NCBI GenBank assembly: GCA_029250345.1
Contig: JAQXFL010000130.1
Location: 1-22,787, forward strand
Source: Candidatus Poseidoniaceae archaeon
Lineage (GTDB): Archaea; Thermoplasmatota; Poseidoniia; Poseidoniales; Poseidoniaceae
Reading direction: 5' to 3'
DNA length: 22,787 nt
Shown here: positions 15,878-22,787 of the stretch, piece after piece
Layout: each line of letters begins with the position of its first letter
Numbering within the stretch: position 1 is the stretch's first letter
Made by a program: the position numbers and the translations under genes
The notes under the pieces: generated by a model
The model's input: the letters and a program-made list of their open reading frames with translations, nothing else
Database searches by the model: none
Told to the model about the DNA's origin: nothing

Positions 15878-16804
15878 TCAAATGTCAAGTTCGATGTTCA
15901 AGTTCTGAATCAATTCCTTGTAGCGGTTACGGATGGTAACTTCTGTAACACCGGCAACTTCAGCAACTTCACGTTGAGTTCTTCGCTTACCGCAGAGTAC
16001 GGATGCGATGTAGATAATCGATGCTGCAATACCGGTTGGGCCACGGCCACTGGTCAATTCCTTTTCTTGGGCTGCCTTGATTAGTTCGTATGCCTTTGCT
16101 TCAACTTCAGCATCCAGTCCGAGTCCAGAACAGAAACGAGAGATGTAATCTTCAGGACCCGTTGGCATGATTTTCATCTTCAATTCTCGGACCATGAAAC
16201 GGTATGTACGGCCGATTTCCTTGCGTCCAGTTCTGGAAGCTTGTCCAATTTCATCAAGCGTTCGAGGAACACCGCATTGGCGGCAAGCAGCGTACAGAGA
16301 TGCTGCAGCGACTCCTTCAATCGAACGACCGCGAATCAAACGCTTGTCAACTGCCTTCTTGTAATTGACTGCTGCTGCTTCACGAACTGATTTTGGAAGT
16401 TCCAAGCGGCTTGCCATTCTGTCAAGTTCAGCCAGAGCCATTGCGAGGTTGCGTTCTGTTGCGTTCGAAACACGGCTTCTCTTTTGCCACTTACGCATTC
16501 GGTAGAATTGTGAACGGTAGCGTGAATTGATGGTTTTACCGGAATAGTCTTTGTTTTGCCAGTCGATATCGGTTGACAGTCCTTTGTCGTGAAGCATAAC
16601 CGTCATTGGAGCACCTGTTCGAGCACGTTGGTCTCCTTGTTCAGGAGAGAAAACACGCCATTCTGCGCCTTGATCGATGACATTGTCTTCTAAAACCAAA
16701 CCACAGTCATCACAAATGACTTCCCCGCGTGTTTCGTCACGGGTTAAATTTCGACTTGCGCAGTCGCTGCATTTCACGATATCTTCTACTTGTTGCTCAT
16801 CCAT
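15878..16804 (-). CDS. tfb: Transcription initiation factor B (TFB)
   Basis: This 308-residue general factor recruits RNA polymerase to TBP-bound promoters. The N-terminal zinc ribbon has Cys12-x2-Cys15 and Cys31-x2-Cys34 (KCSDC, CDDCG). A B-finger/linker region follows (GAEWRVFSPEQGDQRARTGA), then two cyclin-fold repeats at about residues 112-200 and 210-300. The second ends in the BRE-reading helix-turn-helix (TQREVAEVAGVTEVTIRNRY). The length is normal for the family. The ATG at 16804 has TGAGG 7 bases upstream. It sits first in a minus-strand unit with the HEAT-like gene and is divergent from the aconitase gene. Confidence 0.96.
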   Translation of the reverse strand: MDEQQVEDIVKCSDCASRNLTRDETRGEVICDDCGLVLEDNVIDQGAEWRVFSPEQGDQRARTGAPMTVMLHDKGLSTDIDWQNKDYSGKTINSRYRSQFYRMRKWQKRSRVSNATERNLAMALAELDRMASRLELPKSVREAAAVNYKKAVDKRLIRGRSIEGVAAASLYAACRQCGVPRTLDEIGQASRTGRKEIGRTYRFMVRELKMKIMPTGPEDYISRFCSGLGLDAEVEAKAYELIKAAQEKELTSGRGPTGIAASIIYIASVLCGKRRTQREVAEVAGVTEVTIRNRYKELIQNLNIELDI

Positions 16805-17025
16805 GTGTATTCCTCATTTTACTCCCTTGCCGAGCTTCAACGCTCAACTCATTAGGGAACCTTATTATATCCCGACAAGTAATGGTATTTAAACTCATGC
16901 GGGTTGAAGTATAAAGTTAAGTACACACAAAAAAGGAAAGGTTGCCTTCTCCGCCGCGGAAATCCAAATATTATTCCCGAACCGGTTATGAACACTGAGC
17001 GCTTGAAAGGGTTTGAGGGCGAAAG
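16805..17025. promoter_or_regulatory. Divergent promoter region of tfb and the aconitase-like gene
   Basis: This 221-base AT-rich region lies between two divergent starts. On the minus strand, TTTAAATA (16886-16893) and GATATAATA nearer the gene are TATA candidates for tfb. On the plus strand, TATAAAG (16910-16916) and AAATATTATT (16966-16975) are candidates for the aconitase gene. TCCGC-C-GCGGA (16950-16960) is a short palindrome beside the second of these and could be an operator. Ribosome sites are GAGGG at 17015-17019 for the plus gene and TGAGG for tfb. Confidence 0.5.
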
Positions 17026-19014
17026 ATGAGAGACCAGTGGCCGCCAGCAAAAGTTGCTCTAAACGCTGAAAAAAGGGTTCTTTTCCTCACAAAAGACCTT
17101 GAACTTATCAAACAGCAACTGTATGAAGGCCTCAATCTCAAGATGAAAGATCTCACCGTCGACGATTTGCTTGACGATATCAATACCGATGTAATGACAC
17201 CCGCTTGGGTATGCTTTGACCATGACCCGGCTGAAATTGCAAAGAACGCTTACGCTGGATTGATGCACAACGGCTTGAGAGTCTTCAACGAAAATGCACT
17301 CAAAAATGGAAATTTCGAAGTCATTGTATCTGGCCAACGCAAGGGAACTGGGTCTTCTCGAGAGACTGCTGCTCAGTGCGAGCGCTGGGCTGGAATCAAC
17401 ATCGTTATTGCTGCATCATTCGCTCCAATCCATGAACGAAACAACATCAATCTTGGGCAAATAATGGGTAATCACGCTATGCTTGAAAGGCTCCAAGAAG
17501 GCGAAGAAATTGACCTGGCTGAATTCACATCTCAATACGACGAAGTTACTCAAATTATCCTAGAAAAAGGTGGGCTGTTTCCTTTTGCTAAATCACTCAA
17601 GGCGGGAGAAATTCAACTTCCTGCTATCGAAACGCCGCCACGCGCAATGACCATGGCTGAGAAAATCATAGCCCGAAATCTCGTAGGACAAGATGACGGG
17701 CAGTGCGTCAAACCCGAAGACCCGGTCATCGCTCAAGTTCAAGGTGGCTATTCCCACGAGTTTACAACCGCTCAAGTTCACACCTTCTTGCAAGAAGAAT
17801 ACGGCAATGAATACACCCTGCCGAATCCTGGTAAGTTCGCCGTGTTCGAAGATCACCTGCTTTATGCACATCACAACCCTAAGTTTGTCCCCTTCATGGA
17901 CAAAGTGCAGACATTAAGAGATTTGCAAATTGCATTCCAACAGCACACTGAGGTGCGTGATTATTCCGCAAAAAATGGCGTTTCACCTGGCATTTGCCAC
18001 CAGGTTGCACGTGAAGAGTTCATCGAAGTTGGAGATTTCATCCAAGCAACAGATTCCCACACCTGCATGGGCGGGGCTTCAAACGCACTGACTTGGGGGG
18101 TTGGCGCAACAGAATACGCCAACCTCATCAGCGCTGGATTCACTTTTGTGAAGGTTCCTGAATCGATTCGATTTGATCTTCAAGGCACGCTTGCACCCGG
18201 GTGCACTGCCAAAGACGTCATCCTCTTCATCCTCGCCGACCATGCGCGTAAGGAACTCACCCTAAACCGCAGCATGGAATTCGGTGGCCCAGGACTTGCT
18301 GGATTGTCTGTTGACGAGAGAGCAACCTTGTGTAATATGGCAACTGAATGTTCTGGCCGCACTGGCATTTGCGAAGCTGACGACCTGCTCTATGACTGGA
18401 TGATTGCTGCCCAGCCGCACCTTGATATTGAAACTCAGAAAGGGCTCGCCGTTCACCCTGACCAAGGCGCACACTACGATGGCGGCGTTCACGTCATCAA
18501 CATGTCCGAAATTCAACCGATGGTTGCACATCCGGGTGACCCGAACAAAGGAATCCCGAGTGACCCAACGAACGGAGCAGACGTGGCCGATATCGGAAGC
18601 GTCTCGATTGACATTGCCTACGGAGGCTCATGTACTGCTGGTAAAGCAGACGATGTGGCCTATTATGCTCAAGTTTGCCAAGCGGCAGAAGAGGCTGGCC
18701 TCGTAGTCAAAGACGGTGTTGATTTCTACATCCAATACGGCTCTGGCATCGTCAAGGACATGGCTGTTCGAGAAGGGTGGCATGATTTGTTTGGTCGAGT
18801 TGGTGTCAAACTCATCGACCCGGGCTGTGGCGCATGTATCGGGGCAGGCCCAGGTGTTTCCATCACTCCTGAACAAGTGACTGTGTCTGCAATCAATCGT
18901 AATTTCCAAGGTCGTTCCGGACCTGGAAAGCTCTACCTTGCTAGCCCGCTTACCGTTGCTGCATCTGCTTTCACAGGAATCATCACTTCATGGGATGAAA
19001 ACATGTTTAATTGA
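17026..19014 (+). CDS. Aconitase-superfamily hydratase with N-terminal swivel domain (LeuD-LeuC order)
   Basis: A 662-residue 4Fe-4S dehydratase. Residues about 55-200 are the swivel domain, with GQRKGTGSSRETA (Ser110-Ser111-Arg112-Glu113) corresponding to the LeuD/aconitase domain 4 substrate loop. Residues about 225-660 are the LeuC-like catalytic part, with ATDSHTCMGGASNA (Asp343, His345) and three cluster cysteines: Cys536 in GGSCTAGK, and Cys601 and Cys604 in DPGCGACIGAG. The usual aconitase order has the swivel last, so this is a permuted arrangement, like AcnB without its HEAT-like domain. Substrate could be citrate/isocitrate, isopropylmalate or a homologue; the sequence alone does not decide, and the lack of leucine or lysine genes nearby leaves TCA-cycle use as the simpler guess. 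GAGGG precedes the ATG by 6 bases. The 3' end overlaps the convergent gene by 8 bases. Confidence 0.88.
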   Translation: MRDQWPPAKVALNAEKRVLFLTKDLELIKQQLYEGLNLKMKDLTVDDLLDDINTDVMTPAWVCFDHDPAEIAKNAYAGLMHNGLRVFNENALKNGNFEVIVSGQRKGTGSSRETAAQCERWAGINIVIAASFAPIHERNNINLGQIMGNHAMLERLQEGEEIDLAEFTSQYDEVTQIILEKGGLFPFAKSLKAGEIQLPAIETPPRAMTMAEKIIARNLVGQDDGQCVKPEDPVIAQVQGGYSHEFTTAQVHTFLQEEYGNEYTLPNPGKFAVFEDHLLYAHHNPKFVPFMDKVQTLRDLQIAFQQHTEVRDYSAKNGVSPGICHQVAREEFIEVGDFIQATDSHTCMGGASNALTWGVGATEYANLISAGFTFVKVPESIRFDLQGTLAPGCTAKDVILFILADHARKELTLNRSMEFGGPGLAGLSVDERATLCNMATECSGRTGICEADDLLYDWMIAAQPHLDIETQKGLAVHPDQGAHYDGGVHVINMSEIQPMVAHPGDPNKGIPSDPTNGADVADIGSVSIDIAYGGSCTAGKADDVAYYAQVCQAAEEAGLVVKDGVDFYIQYGSGIVKDMAVREGWHDLFGRVGVKLIDPGCGACIGAGPGVSITPEQVTVSAINRNFQGRSGPGKLYLASPLTVAASAFTGIITSWDENMFN

Positions 19015-19597
19015 GCTTAATATCCGTCCTTCGAGACATAAAGGCCGATTTTACTTTTGTTGCAATACCGTACAAAATGATGAAGTAAGTGAGGCACAAG
19101 AAAATCCATTTTGCCGTATTTATCGTCGATCCCAATGAAACAAGTGTTTCTGAGATTGACTGCGATTCAAGATATCTATTTATCAAAACAACCTCAATAA
19201 AATTCTCGCTCCAATCTGCAACCATCGCCAGTATCGGAACCAAGAACAGCAGTGCTTTTTTATCGAGAAGATACTTTATCCAAAATGAATACATTGCAGC
19301 ATAAATAACTGCGTAGATTACATCCCATATTTTCAGAAAATCACCGTAACATGCAAGTTGTTCTTGATTCCTCAATTCAAAGAAACTCTGTACCGTTTGT
19401 AGATCGTAGGTAAATGTAAGTCCTAAGTTTGAGCTTCCCTCGAGTTCGAAACACTTGCCAACAGAACCGAGTACTAAAAATGAGTAAAGAATGAAGGCAA
19501 AAGTAGAGGCAAGAGCATAGTAAAGCGTTCTTTTTGATTTGGAATCAACCATCTCGACATCTGCAGATTCGTCTGAATCTCCATGATTTTCCGCCAT
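19007..19597 (-). CDS. Four-helix membrane protein, AT-rich gene
   Basis: A 196-residue membrane protein of unknown family. The first 22 residues are acidic and hydrophilic. Helices lie at about 24-46, 86-108, 113-138 and 161-182. A loop of about 40 residues with two cysteines (Cys49, Cys83) lies between the first two. The third helix region contains the polar motif ADWSENF, unusual inside a membrane span and so a candidate functional site. The gene is visibly richer in A and T than its neighbours, which could mean recent transfer. The ATG at 19597 has no clear ribosome site. Its end overlaps the aconitase-like gene by 8 bases tail to tail. Confidence 0.75.
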   Translation of the reverse strand: MAENHGDSDESADVEMVDSKSKRTLYYALASTFAFILYSFLVLGSVGKCFELEGSSNLGLTFTYDLQTVQSFFELRNQEQLACYGDFLKIWDVIYAVIYAAMYSFWIKYLLDKKALLFLVPILAMVADWSENFIEVVLINRYLESQSISETLVSLGSTINTAKWIFLCLTYFIILYGIATKVKSAFMSRRTDIKLN

Positions 19598-19885
19598 TAT
19601 TCGTTGTTTGCAGCGGCGACACTAATGATTTGCGGTTCACATAACGTGAGGAACCTGCAACTGTTTACTTTCGACACCATGGGGATTACTGGCATTGTTT
19701 GCAGTTCATTGGCACCTTTCGAACTGAACCTCATCATAGATACTTCAGTACCTCTTACCGGTTCTCAAACCGTAGTCGTTGATGAAGTGGAGTCTTAGAC
19801 ATTAAGAACCGTCGGTAAGCAAGGTTGCTTACCACATAGGCCCGACGTCATTCGGACGAAGGAGGACCTGGTTGGAGGAAGACCC
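19598..19885 (+). promoter_or_regulatory. top6B upstream region with perfect inverted repeat
   Basis: This 288-base spacer lies between divergent genes. A perfect inverted repeat, GGTAAGCAA/TTGCTTACC with a 2-base centre, is at 19814-19833, 52 bases before the top6B start. Flanking GTCGG (19811-19815) and CCGAC (19842-19846) could pair as an alternative outer stem. Two purine-rich sites follow, GGAGG at 19860-19864 and GGAGG at 19874-19878, the second well placed for the ATG at 19886. A 71-codon open frame crosses the left part but lacks support as a gene. Confidence 0.5.
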
Positions 19886-22003
19886 ATGTCTGGCATAGCA
19901 CAAAAACTCGCGTCAAACCAAAAACAAGTCGCCATTTCAGAGTTTTTTGAGAAAAACAAACACTTCCTCGGGTTTGACTCGCTCGCTCGTTCACTCATCA
20001 CTGCAGTGAAAGAAGCCGTTGATAACGCCCTTGACGCATGTGAAGAAGCGCGAATCTTACCAACCATTCGCATTCAAATAACAAAGTTAGATCCAAAGAA
20101 GGACATCATTAAACTCATTGTCGAAGACAACGGCCCTGGAATCCCTCAAAAAAGCATTGAGAAAGTCTTCGGCCAGTTACTGTTCGGTTCTCGTTTCCAC
20201 GCCATACGTCAATCCCGTGGACAGCAAGGTATCGGAATTACCGGTGTTGTCATGTATTGTCAACTCACAACCGGACGAACGACCCATGTTCGCTCAAAAA
20301 TTGCCACTGAACCAACTGCTGCCGTTGTCGATATCGGCCTCGACACTCGAAAAAACAAGGCCACGAAAGCAAACGCAGGTCGTGAAATGTGGTACAATGA
20401 GGACGGTAGTTCAAAGGAACACGGTACTGAAGTCACCGCACAAATGAAAGCGAAGTACCAGAAAGGCCGTCAAAGCGTCTGGCAGTACCTTCGCATGACA
20501 AGCATCGTCAACCCCCACGCAGAAATTATCTTCATCGACCCTGAGGGCGAGACGCACCATTGGACTCGAGTGACTGAGCGCTTGCCGACCAAAGTGGAGA
20601 GCATCAAGCCACACCCACACGGCATTGAACTGGGGCAGTTGCAGAGGATGGTAGCAGAATCCAACGATTTGAATTTGAACCATTTCCTCTTGAATAATTT
20701 CTCTGGCGTAACAAACCGTGCTCGCAAAGAATTGTGTCAAGCTGCAGAACTTGAAGGCACACGAAAAATGAAAGCCATCAAGGGGGACGATATTCGTAAC
20801 CTTTTGGAAGCATTCCAAGGAGAACGGTTGTTCAATGGACAGCCAGCTAAACTGCTCAAACCACCAACCAATTGTCTGTCGCCGATCGAAGAAATCCTCA
20901 TCAAAAAGGGACTGTCGAAAACCATTGACTCTCGTTTCGTAACAACGCTCACTCGCGTGCCTAACGTGACTCAAGGCAACCCGTTCCAAGTTGAGGTCGG
21001 TTTGATTTTCGGCGGTTCAATGGCAGGTGACAAACCCGTGGAGATTCTGCGGTTTGCCAATCGCGTTCCGCTCATGTACCAACAGGGTGGATGTTTACTG
21101 ACTAAAGCAATCGAGAGTGTTGACTGGCGGCAATACGGATTAGATCAGGCTGGCGGTAAAGGCGTTCCAAAGGGTCCTGCCGCTATCCTCGTCCACCTTG
21201 CGAGTACGAACGTTCAATTCACATCTGAAGCAAAAGAAGCGCTTGCTGACAACGGCGAAGTCATGGAAGAAGCCCGCAAAGCAATGCTGGAAATGGGAAG
21301 AGGCTTGCGAAAGCACTTGGAAAAGAAAAAGAAGATGGCTAAGACGAAGGAAAAGTTCGAACTCATTAACGACATCTTACCAGCGATTGCTAAAAAATCG
21401 GCTCAACTGCTGAACCGTCCAGTCCCTGAACTATCGGGTTCGATAACCAAAATCATGTCAGCCGTCATCAGTGAATCAACAACTGTATGGAACAAAGAAA
21501 CGAAGCAGACTGATGTTGACATTGTACTGTTCAATTATACCACTCGACCCCGTGCCTACACCATTCTAGCAACATGGCCTGAGAAGTCTGGCGCTAAGAT
21601 GGAAAACAACGATACTGGAGGGCGGAAAGAAGCACTCGGAGTATGGGCTTGGAAACTCGAAGCCTTGCAGCCAGGAGAGAGGAAAAACATCACTTTCAGT
21701 CTAAGTGGACTTGAGCGTGGAGATTGGACGGAAACTGAGATTCTGTTCCGAGGAGCACAAGACGTAATTGGTGCGACAAAAATGGATGAAAAGTTCTTGC
21801 AAGAAATTCGTCGACAAGAGCAGTTATTCCTTGAAAGTGAAGGCGAAAGTGCTCAATCCGAAGATACACAGAATGAGACTTCACCCGAACCAATTTCCAA
21901 AGAAGCCTCTATCACAGCAACTGCTCCAATAGCTGCTGAAGTTGTTGAGCCTGCTGTTGCACCCCCAGAGGGACAACGCACTTTGTTTGGAGGTGATGTC
22001 TGA
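19886..22003 (+). CDS. top6B: DNA topoisomerase VI subunit B
   Basis: This 705-residue ATPase subunit of the type IIB topoisomerase acts with the A subunit to relax and untangle DNA. The GHKL ATP-binding motifs are clear: the N box EAVDNALDA (about residues 43-51), the G1 motif VEDNGPGIP (79-87) and the G2 motif SRGQQGIGITG (110-120). An H2TH-like region and the transducer domain follow, including GVPKGPAAILVHLASTNVQF and TSEAKEAL. A C-terminal extension of about 60 residues is rich in Glu, Ala and Thr and ends QRTLFGGDV. GGAGG 7 bases before the ATG at 19886 supports this start. The stop overlaps the start of top6A as TGATG, so translation is probably coupled. Confidence 0.97.
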   Translation: MSGIAQKLASNQKQVAISEFFEKNKHFLGFDSLARSLITAVKEAVDNALDACEEARILPTIRIQITKLDPKKDIIKLIVEDNGPGIPQKSIEKVFGQLLFGSRFHAIRQSRGQQGIGITGVVMYCQLTTGRTTHVRSKIATEPTAAVVDIGLDTRKNKATKANAGREMWYNEDGSSKEHGTEVTAQMKAKYQKGRQSVWQYLRMTSIVNPHAEIIFIDPEGETHHWTRVTERLPTKVESIKPHPHGIELGQLQRMVAESNDLNLNHFLLNNFSGVTNRARKELCQAAELEGTRKMKAIKGDDIRNLLEAFQGERLFNGQPAKLLKPPTNCLSPIEEILIKKGLSKTIDSRFVTTLTRVPNVTQGNPFQVEVGLIFGGSMAGDKPVEILRFANRVPLMYQQGGCLLTKAIESVDWRQYGLDQAGGKGVPKGPAAILVHLASTNVQFTSEAKEALADNGEVMEEARKAMLEMGRGLRKHLEKKKKMAKTKEKFELINDILPAIAKKSAQLLNRPVPELSGSITKIMSAVISESTTVWNKETKQTDVDIVLFNYTTRPRAYTILATWPEKSGAKMENNDTGGRKEALGVWAWKLEALQPGERKNITFSLSGLERGDWTETEILFRGAQDVIGATKMDEKFLQEIRRQEQLFLESEGESAQSEDTQNETSPEPISKEASITATAPIAAEVVEPAVAPPEGQRTLFGGDV

Positions 22004-22787
22004 TGTCACGAATGCACACGCCTGAAGAAACGAAAGCAGCCATGCATGAAGTCGTCGCAGAAATGTACGACCGTATTGTCAAAGGAGAACCCCCTACCAT
22101 GACGCTACCTGTTCGAACGAAGAACAACATTGGCTTTGACAAGAAGCTTGGCGTTTACAAATACGGAAAGAAACAATCAATTCGCGATGCAACGAGCCTT
22201 GGCTCTGCTAAGCAACTGCTACGTGCCCTTCATGTGGTCGAATTTATCGAGGAAATGTTGGATGCTGGAAAATCTTCCACCCTGAGAGAAATGTACTATA
22301 TTTCCGAGGGTTGGGGCATGGGTAAGTTTGGAAGTCAAAACGATTCGAATAACTTAGCAGAAGATTTGGAAATTGTAACAAAATGTTTGCGTGAAGATTT
22401 CAAATTACGGCCGGAAGAAGACGGCGCTCGTATGATTGGAAACCTCACACTGCGTGAGAGAAACCGCCGTGGTGAATGGATGAGAATTAACGCTCGCGAC
22501 GATGTCGGAGACTCTGGCTATGGAGTGCCCTACAACGTTGAACTCGAAAAGATTGAACTTCTTGAGCACGATATCGATTTCATTATGGCCATCGAAACAG
22601 GTGGTATGTTTGACCGGCTTATCGAAAACGGATTTGATGAGGATTATCGCTGTGGCCTCTTACACCTCAAGGGTCAACCAGCGCGTTCAACTCGGCGAAT
22701 CATGAAGCGAATGAGCGAAGAATGGGATTTGCCAGTCGTTGTCTTCCTTGACGGCGACCCATGGTCTTTCAGAATCTTCGCATCCAT
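22003..22787 (+). CDS. top6A: DNA topoisomerase VI subunit A (cut by window end)
   Basis: The first 261 codons of the Spo11-like cleavage subunit, running off the window without a stop. The winged-helix part carries the catalytic tyrosine in LREMYYISEG, probably Tyr99, the second of the pair. The Toprim domain begins at AIETGGMFDRL with metal-binding Glu198 and continues to VFLDGDPWSF with Asp250 and Asp252. Together with subunit B it makes and reseals double-strand breaks. The ATG at 22003 overlaps the top6B stop (TGATG), the common archaeal B-A gene order. Confidence 0.96.
   Translation, partial: MSRMHTPEETKAAMHEVVAEMYDRIVKGEPPTMTLPVRTKNNIGFDKKLGVYKYGKKQSIRDATSLGSAKQLLRALHVVEFIEEMLDAGKSSTLREMYYISEGWGMGKFGSQNDSNNLAEDLEIVTKCLREDFKLRPEEDGARMIGNLTLRERNRRGEWMRINARDDVGDSGYGVPYNVELEKIELLEHDIDFIMAIETGGMFDRLIENGFDEDYRCGLLHLKGQPARSTRRIMKRMSEEWDLPVVVFLDGDPWSFRIFAS

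Noticed and set aside
19583..19798. 71-codon open frame on the plus strand upstream of top6B
   Set aside because: No ribosome site, overlaps the start of the divergent membrane gene, and the translation shows no domain-like pattern; more likely chance in a spacer.

Overview
The window is chromosomal DNA from an archaeon, most likely a marine Euryarchaeon of the Thermoplasmatota side (Marine Group II / Candidatus Poseidoniales type). This is inferred from gene content, not from a marker tree. It carries transcription factor B, both subunits of DNA topoisomerase VI, a Sec61-beta type translocon subunit and an archaeal XerA-like recombinase. These sit among bacterial-looking genes (gcvH, RNase HI, a GalU-like enzyme) and large acidic surface proteins. 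Packing is very tight. No gene-free stretch exceeds 300 bases, and neighbouring genes often run tail to tail with stop codons touching or overlapping. No rRNA, recognisable tRNA, CRISPR array or insertion sequence was seen.

Layout, bases 1-7000: the tail of an unidentified gene, then a large kexin/furin-like secreted protease (266-3697) with a calcium- or metal-binding stalk and a C-terminal membrane anchor. Facing it on the minus strand are a membrane protein with an N-terminal SAP motif (3698-5878) and a two-helix membrane protein (5976-6986). This is a cell-surface block.

Bases 7000-11550: a RimK-like ATP-grasp ligase with an extra RCK_C/TrkA-C-like domain; a structured leader; the XerA-like tyrosine recombinase; a minus-strand pair made of a Cys-rich small protein and a helix-hairpin-helix plus histone-H1-like lysine/alanine tail protein (a possible nucleoid protein); an unknown 288-residue protein; and the Sec61-beta subunit.

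Bases 11535-14361: a small conserved-looking unknown, glycine cleavage H protein coupled by a GTGA overlap to RNase HI, a GalU-like nucleotidyltransferase on the minus strand, and a four-helix membrane protein.

Bases 14363-22787: a HEAT-like repeat protein downstream of TFB on the minus strand, then a divergent control region and an aconitase-superfamily enzyme whose swivel domain is at the N-terminus. An AT-rich membrane protein gene follows, then the top6B-top6A pair with overlapping TGATG, the A subunit being cut by the window end.

Several DNA-facing proteins (XerA, HhH/H1-like protein, TFB, Topo VI) lie within about 14 kb, but they are on different strands and in separate transcription units. 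Nothing in the window amounts to a proven new multi-gene system. The best leads are the RimK-RCK_C fusion, the HhH/H1-like operon, the domain-permuted aconitase, the SAP-membrane protein, the TFB-HEAT pair and the structured leaders before xerA, gcvH and top6B.
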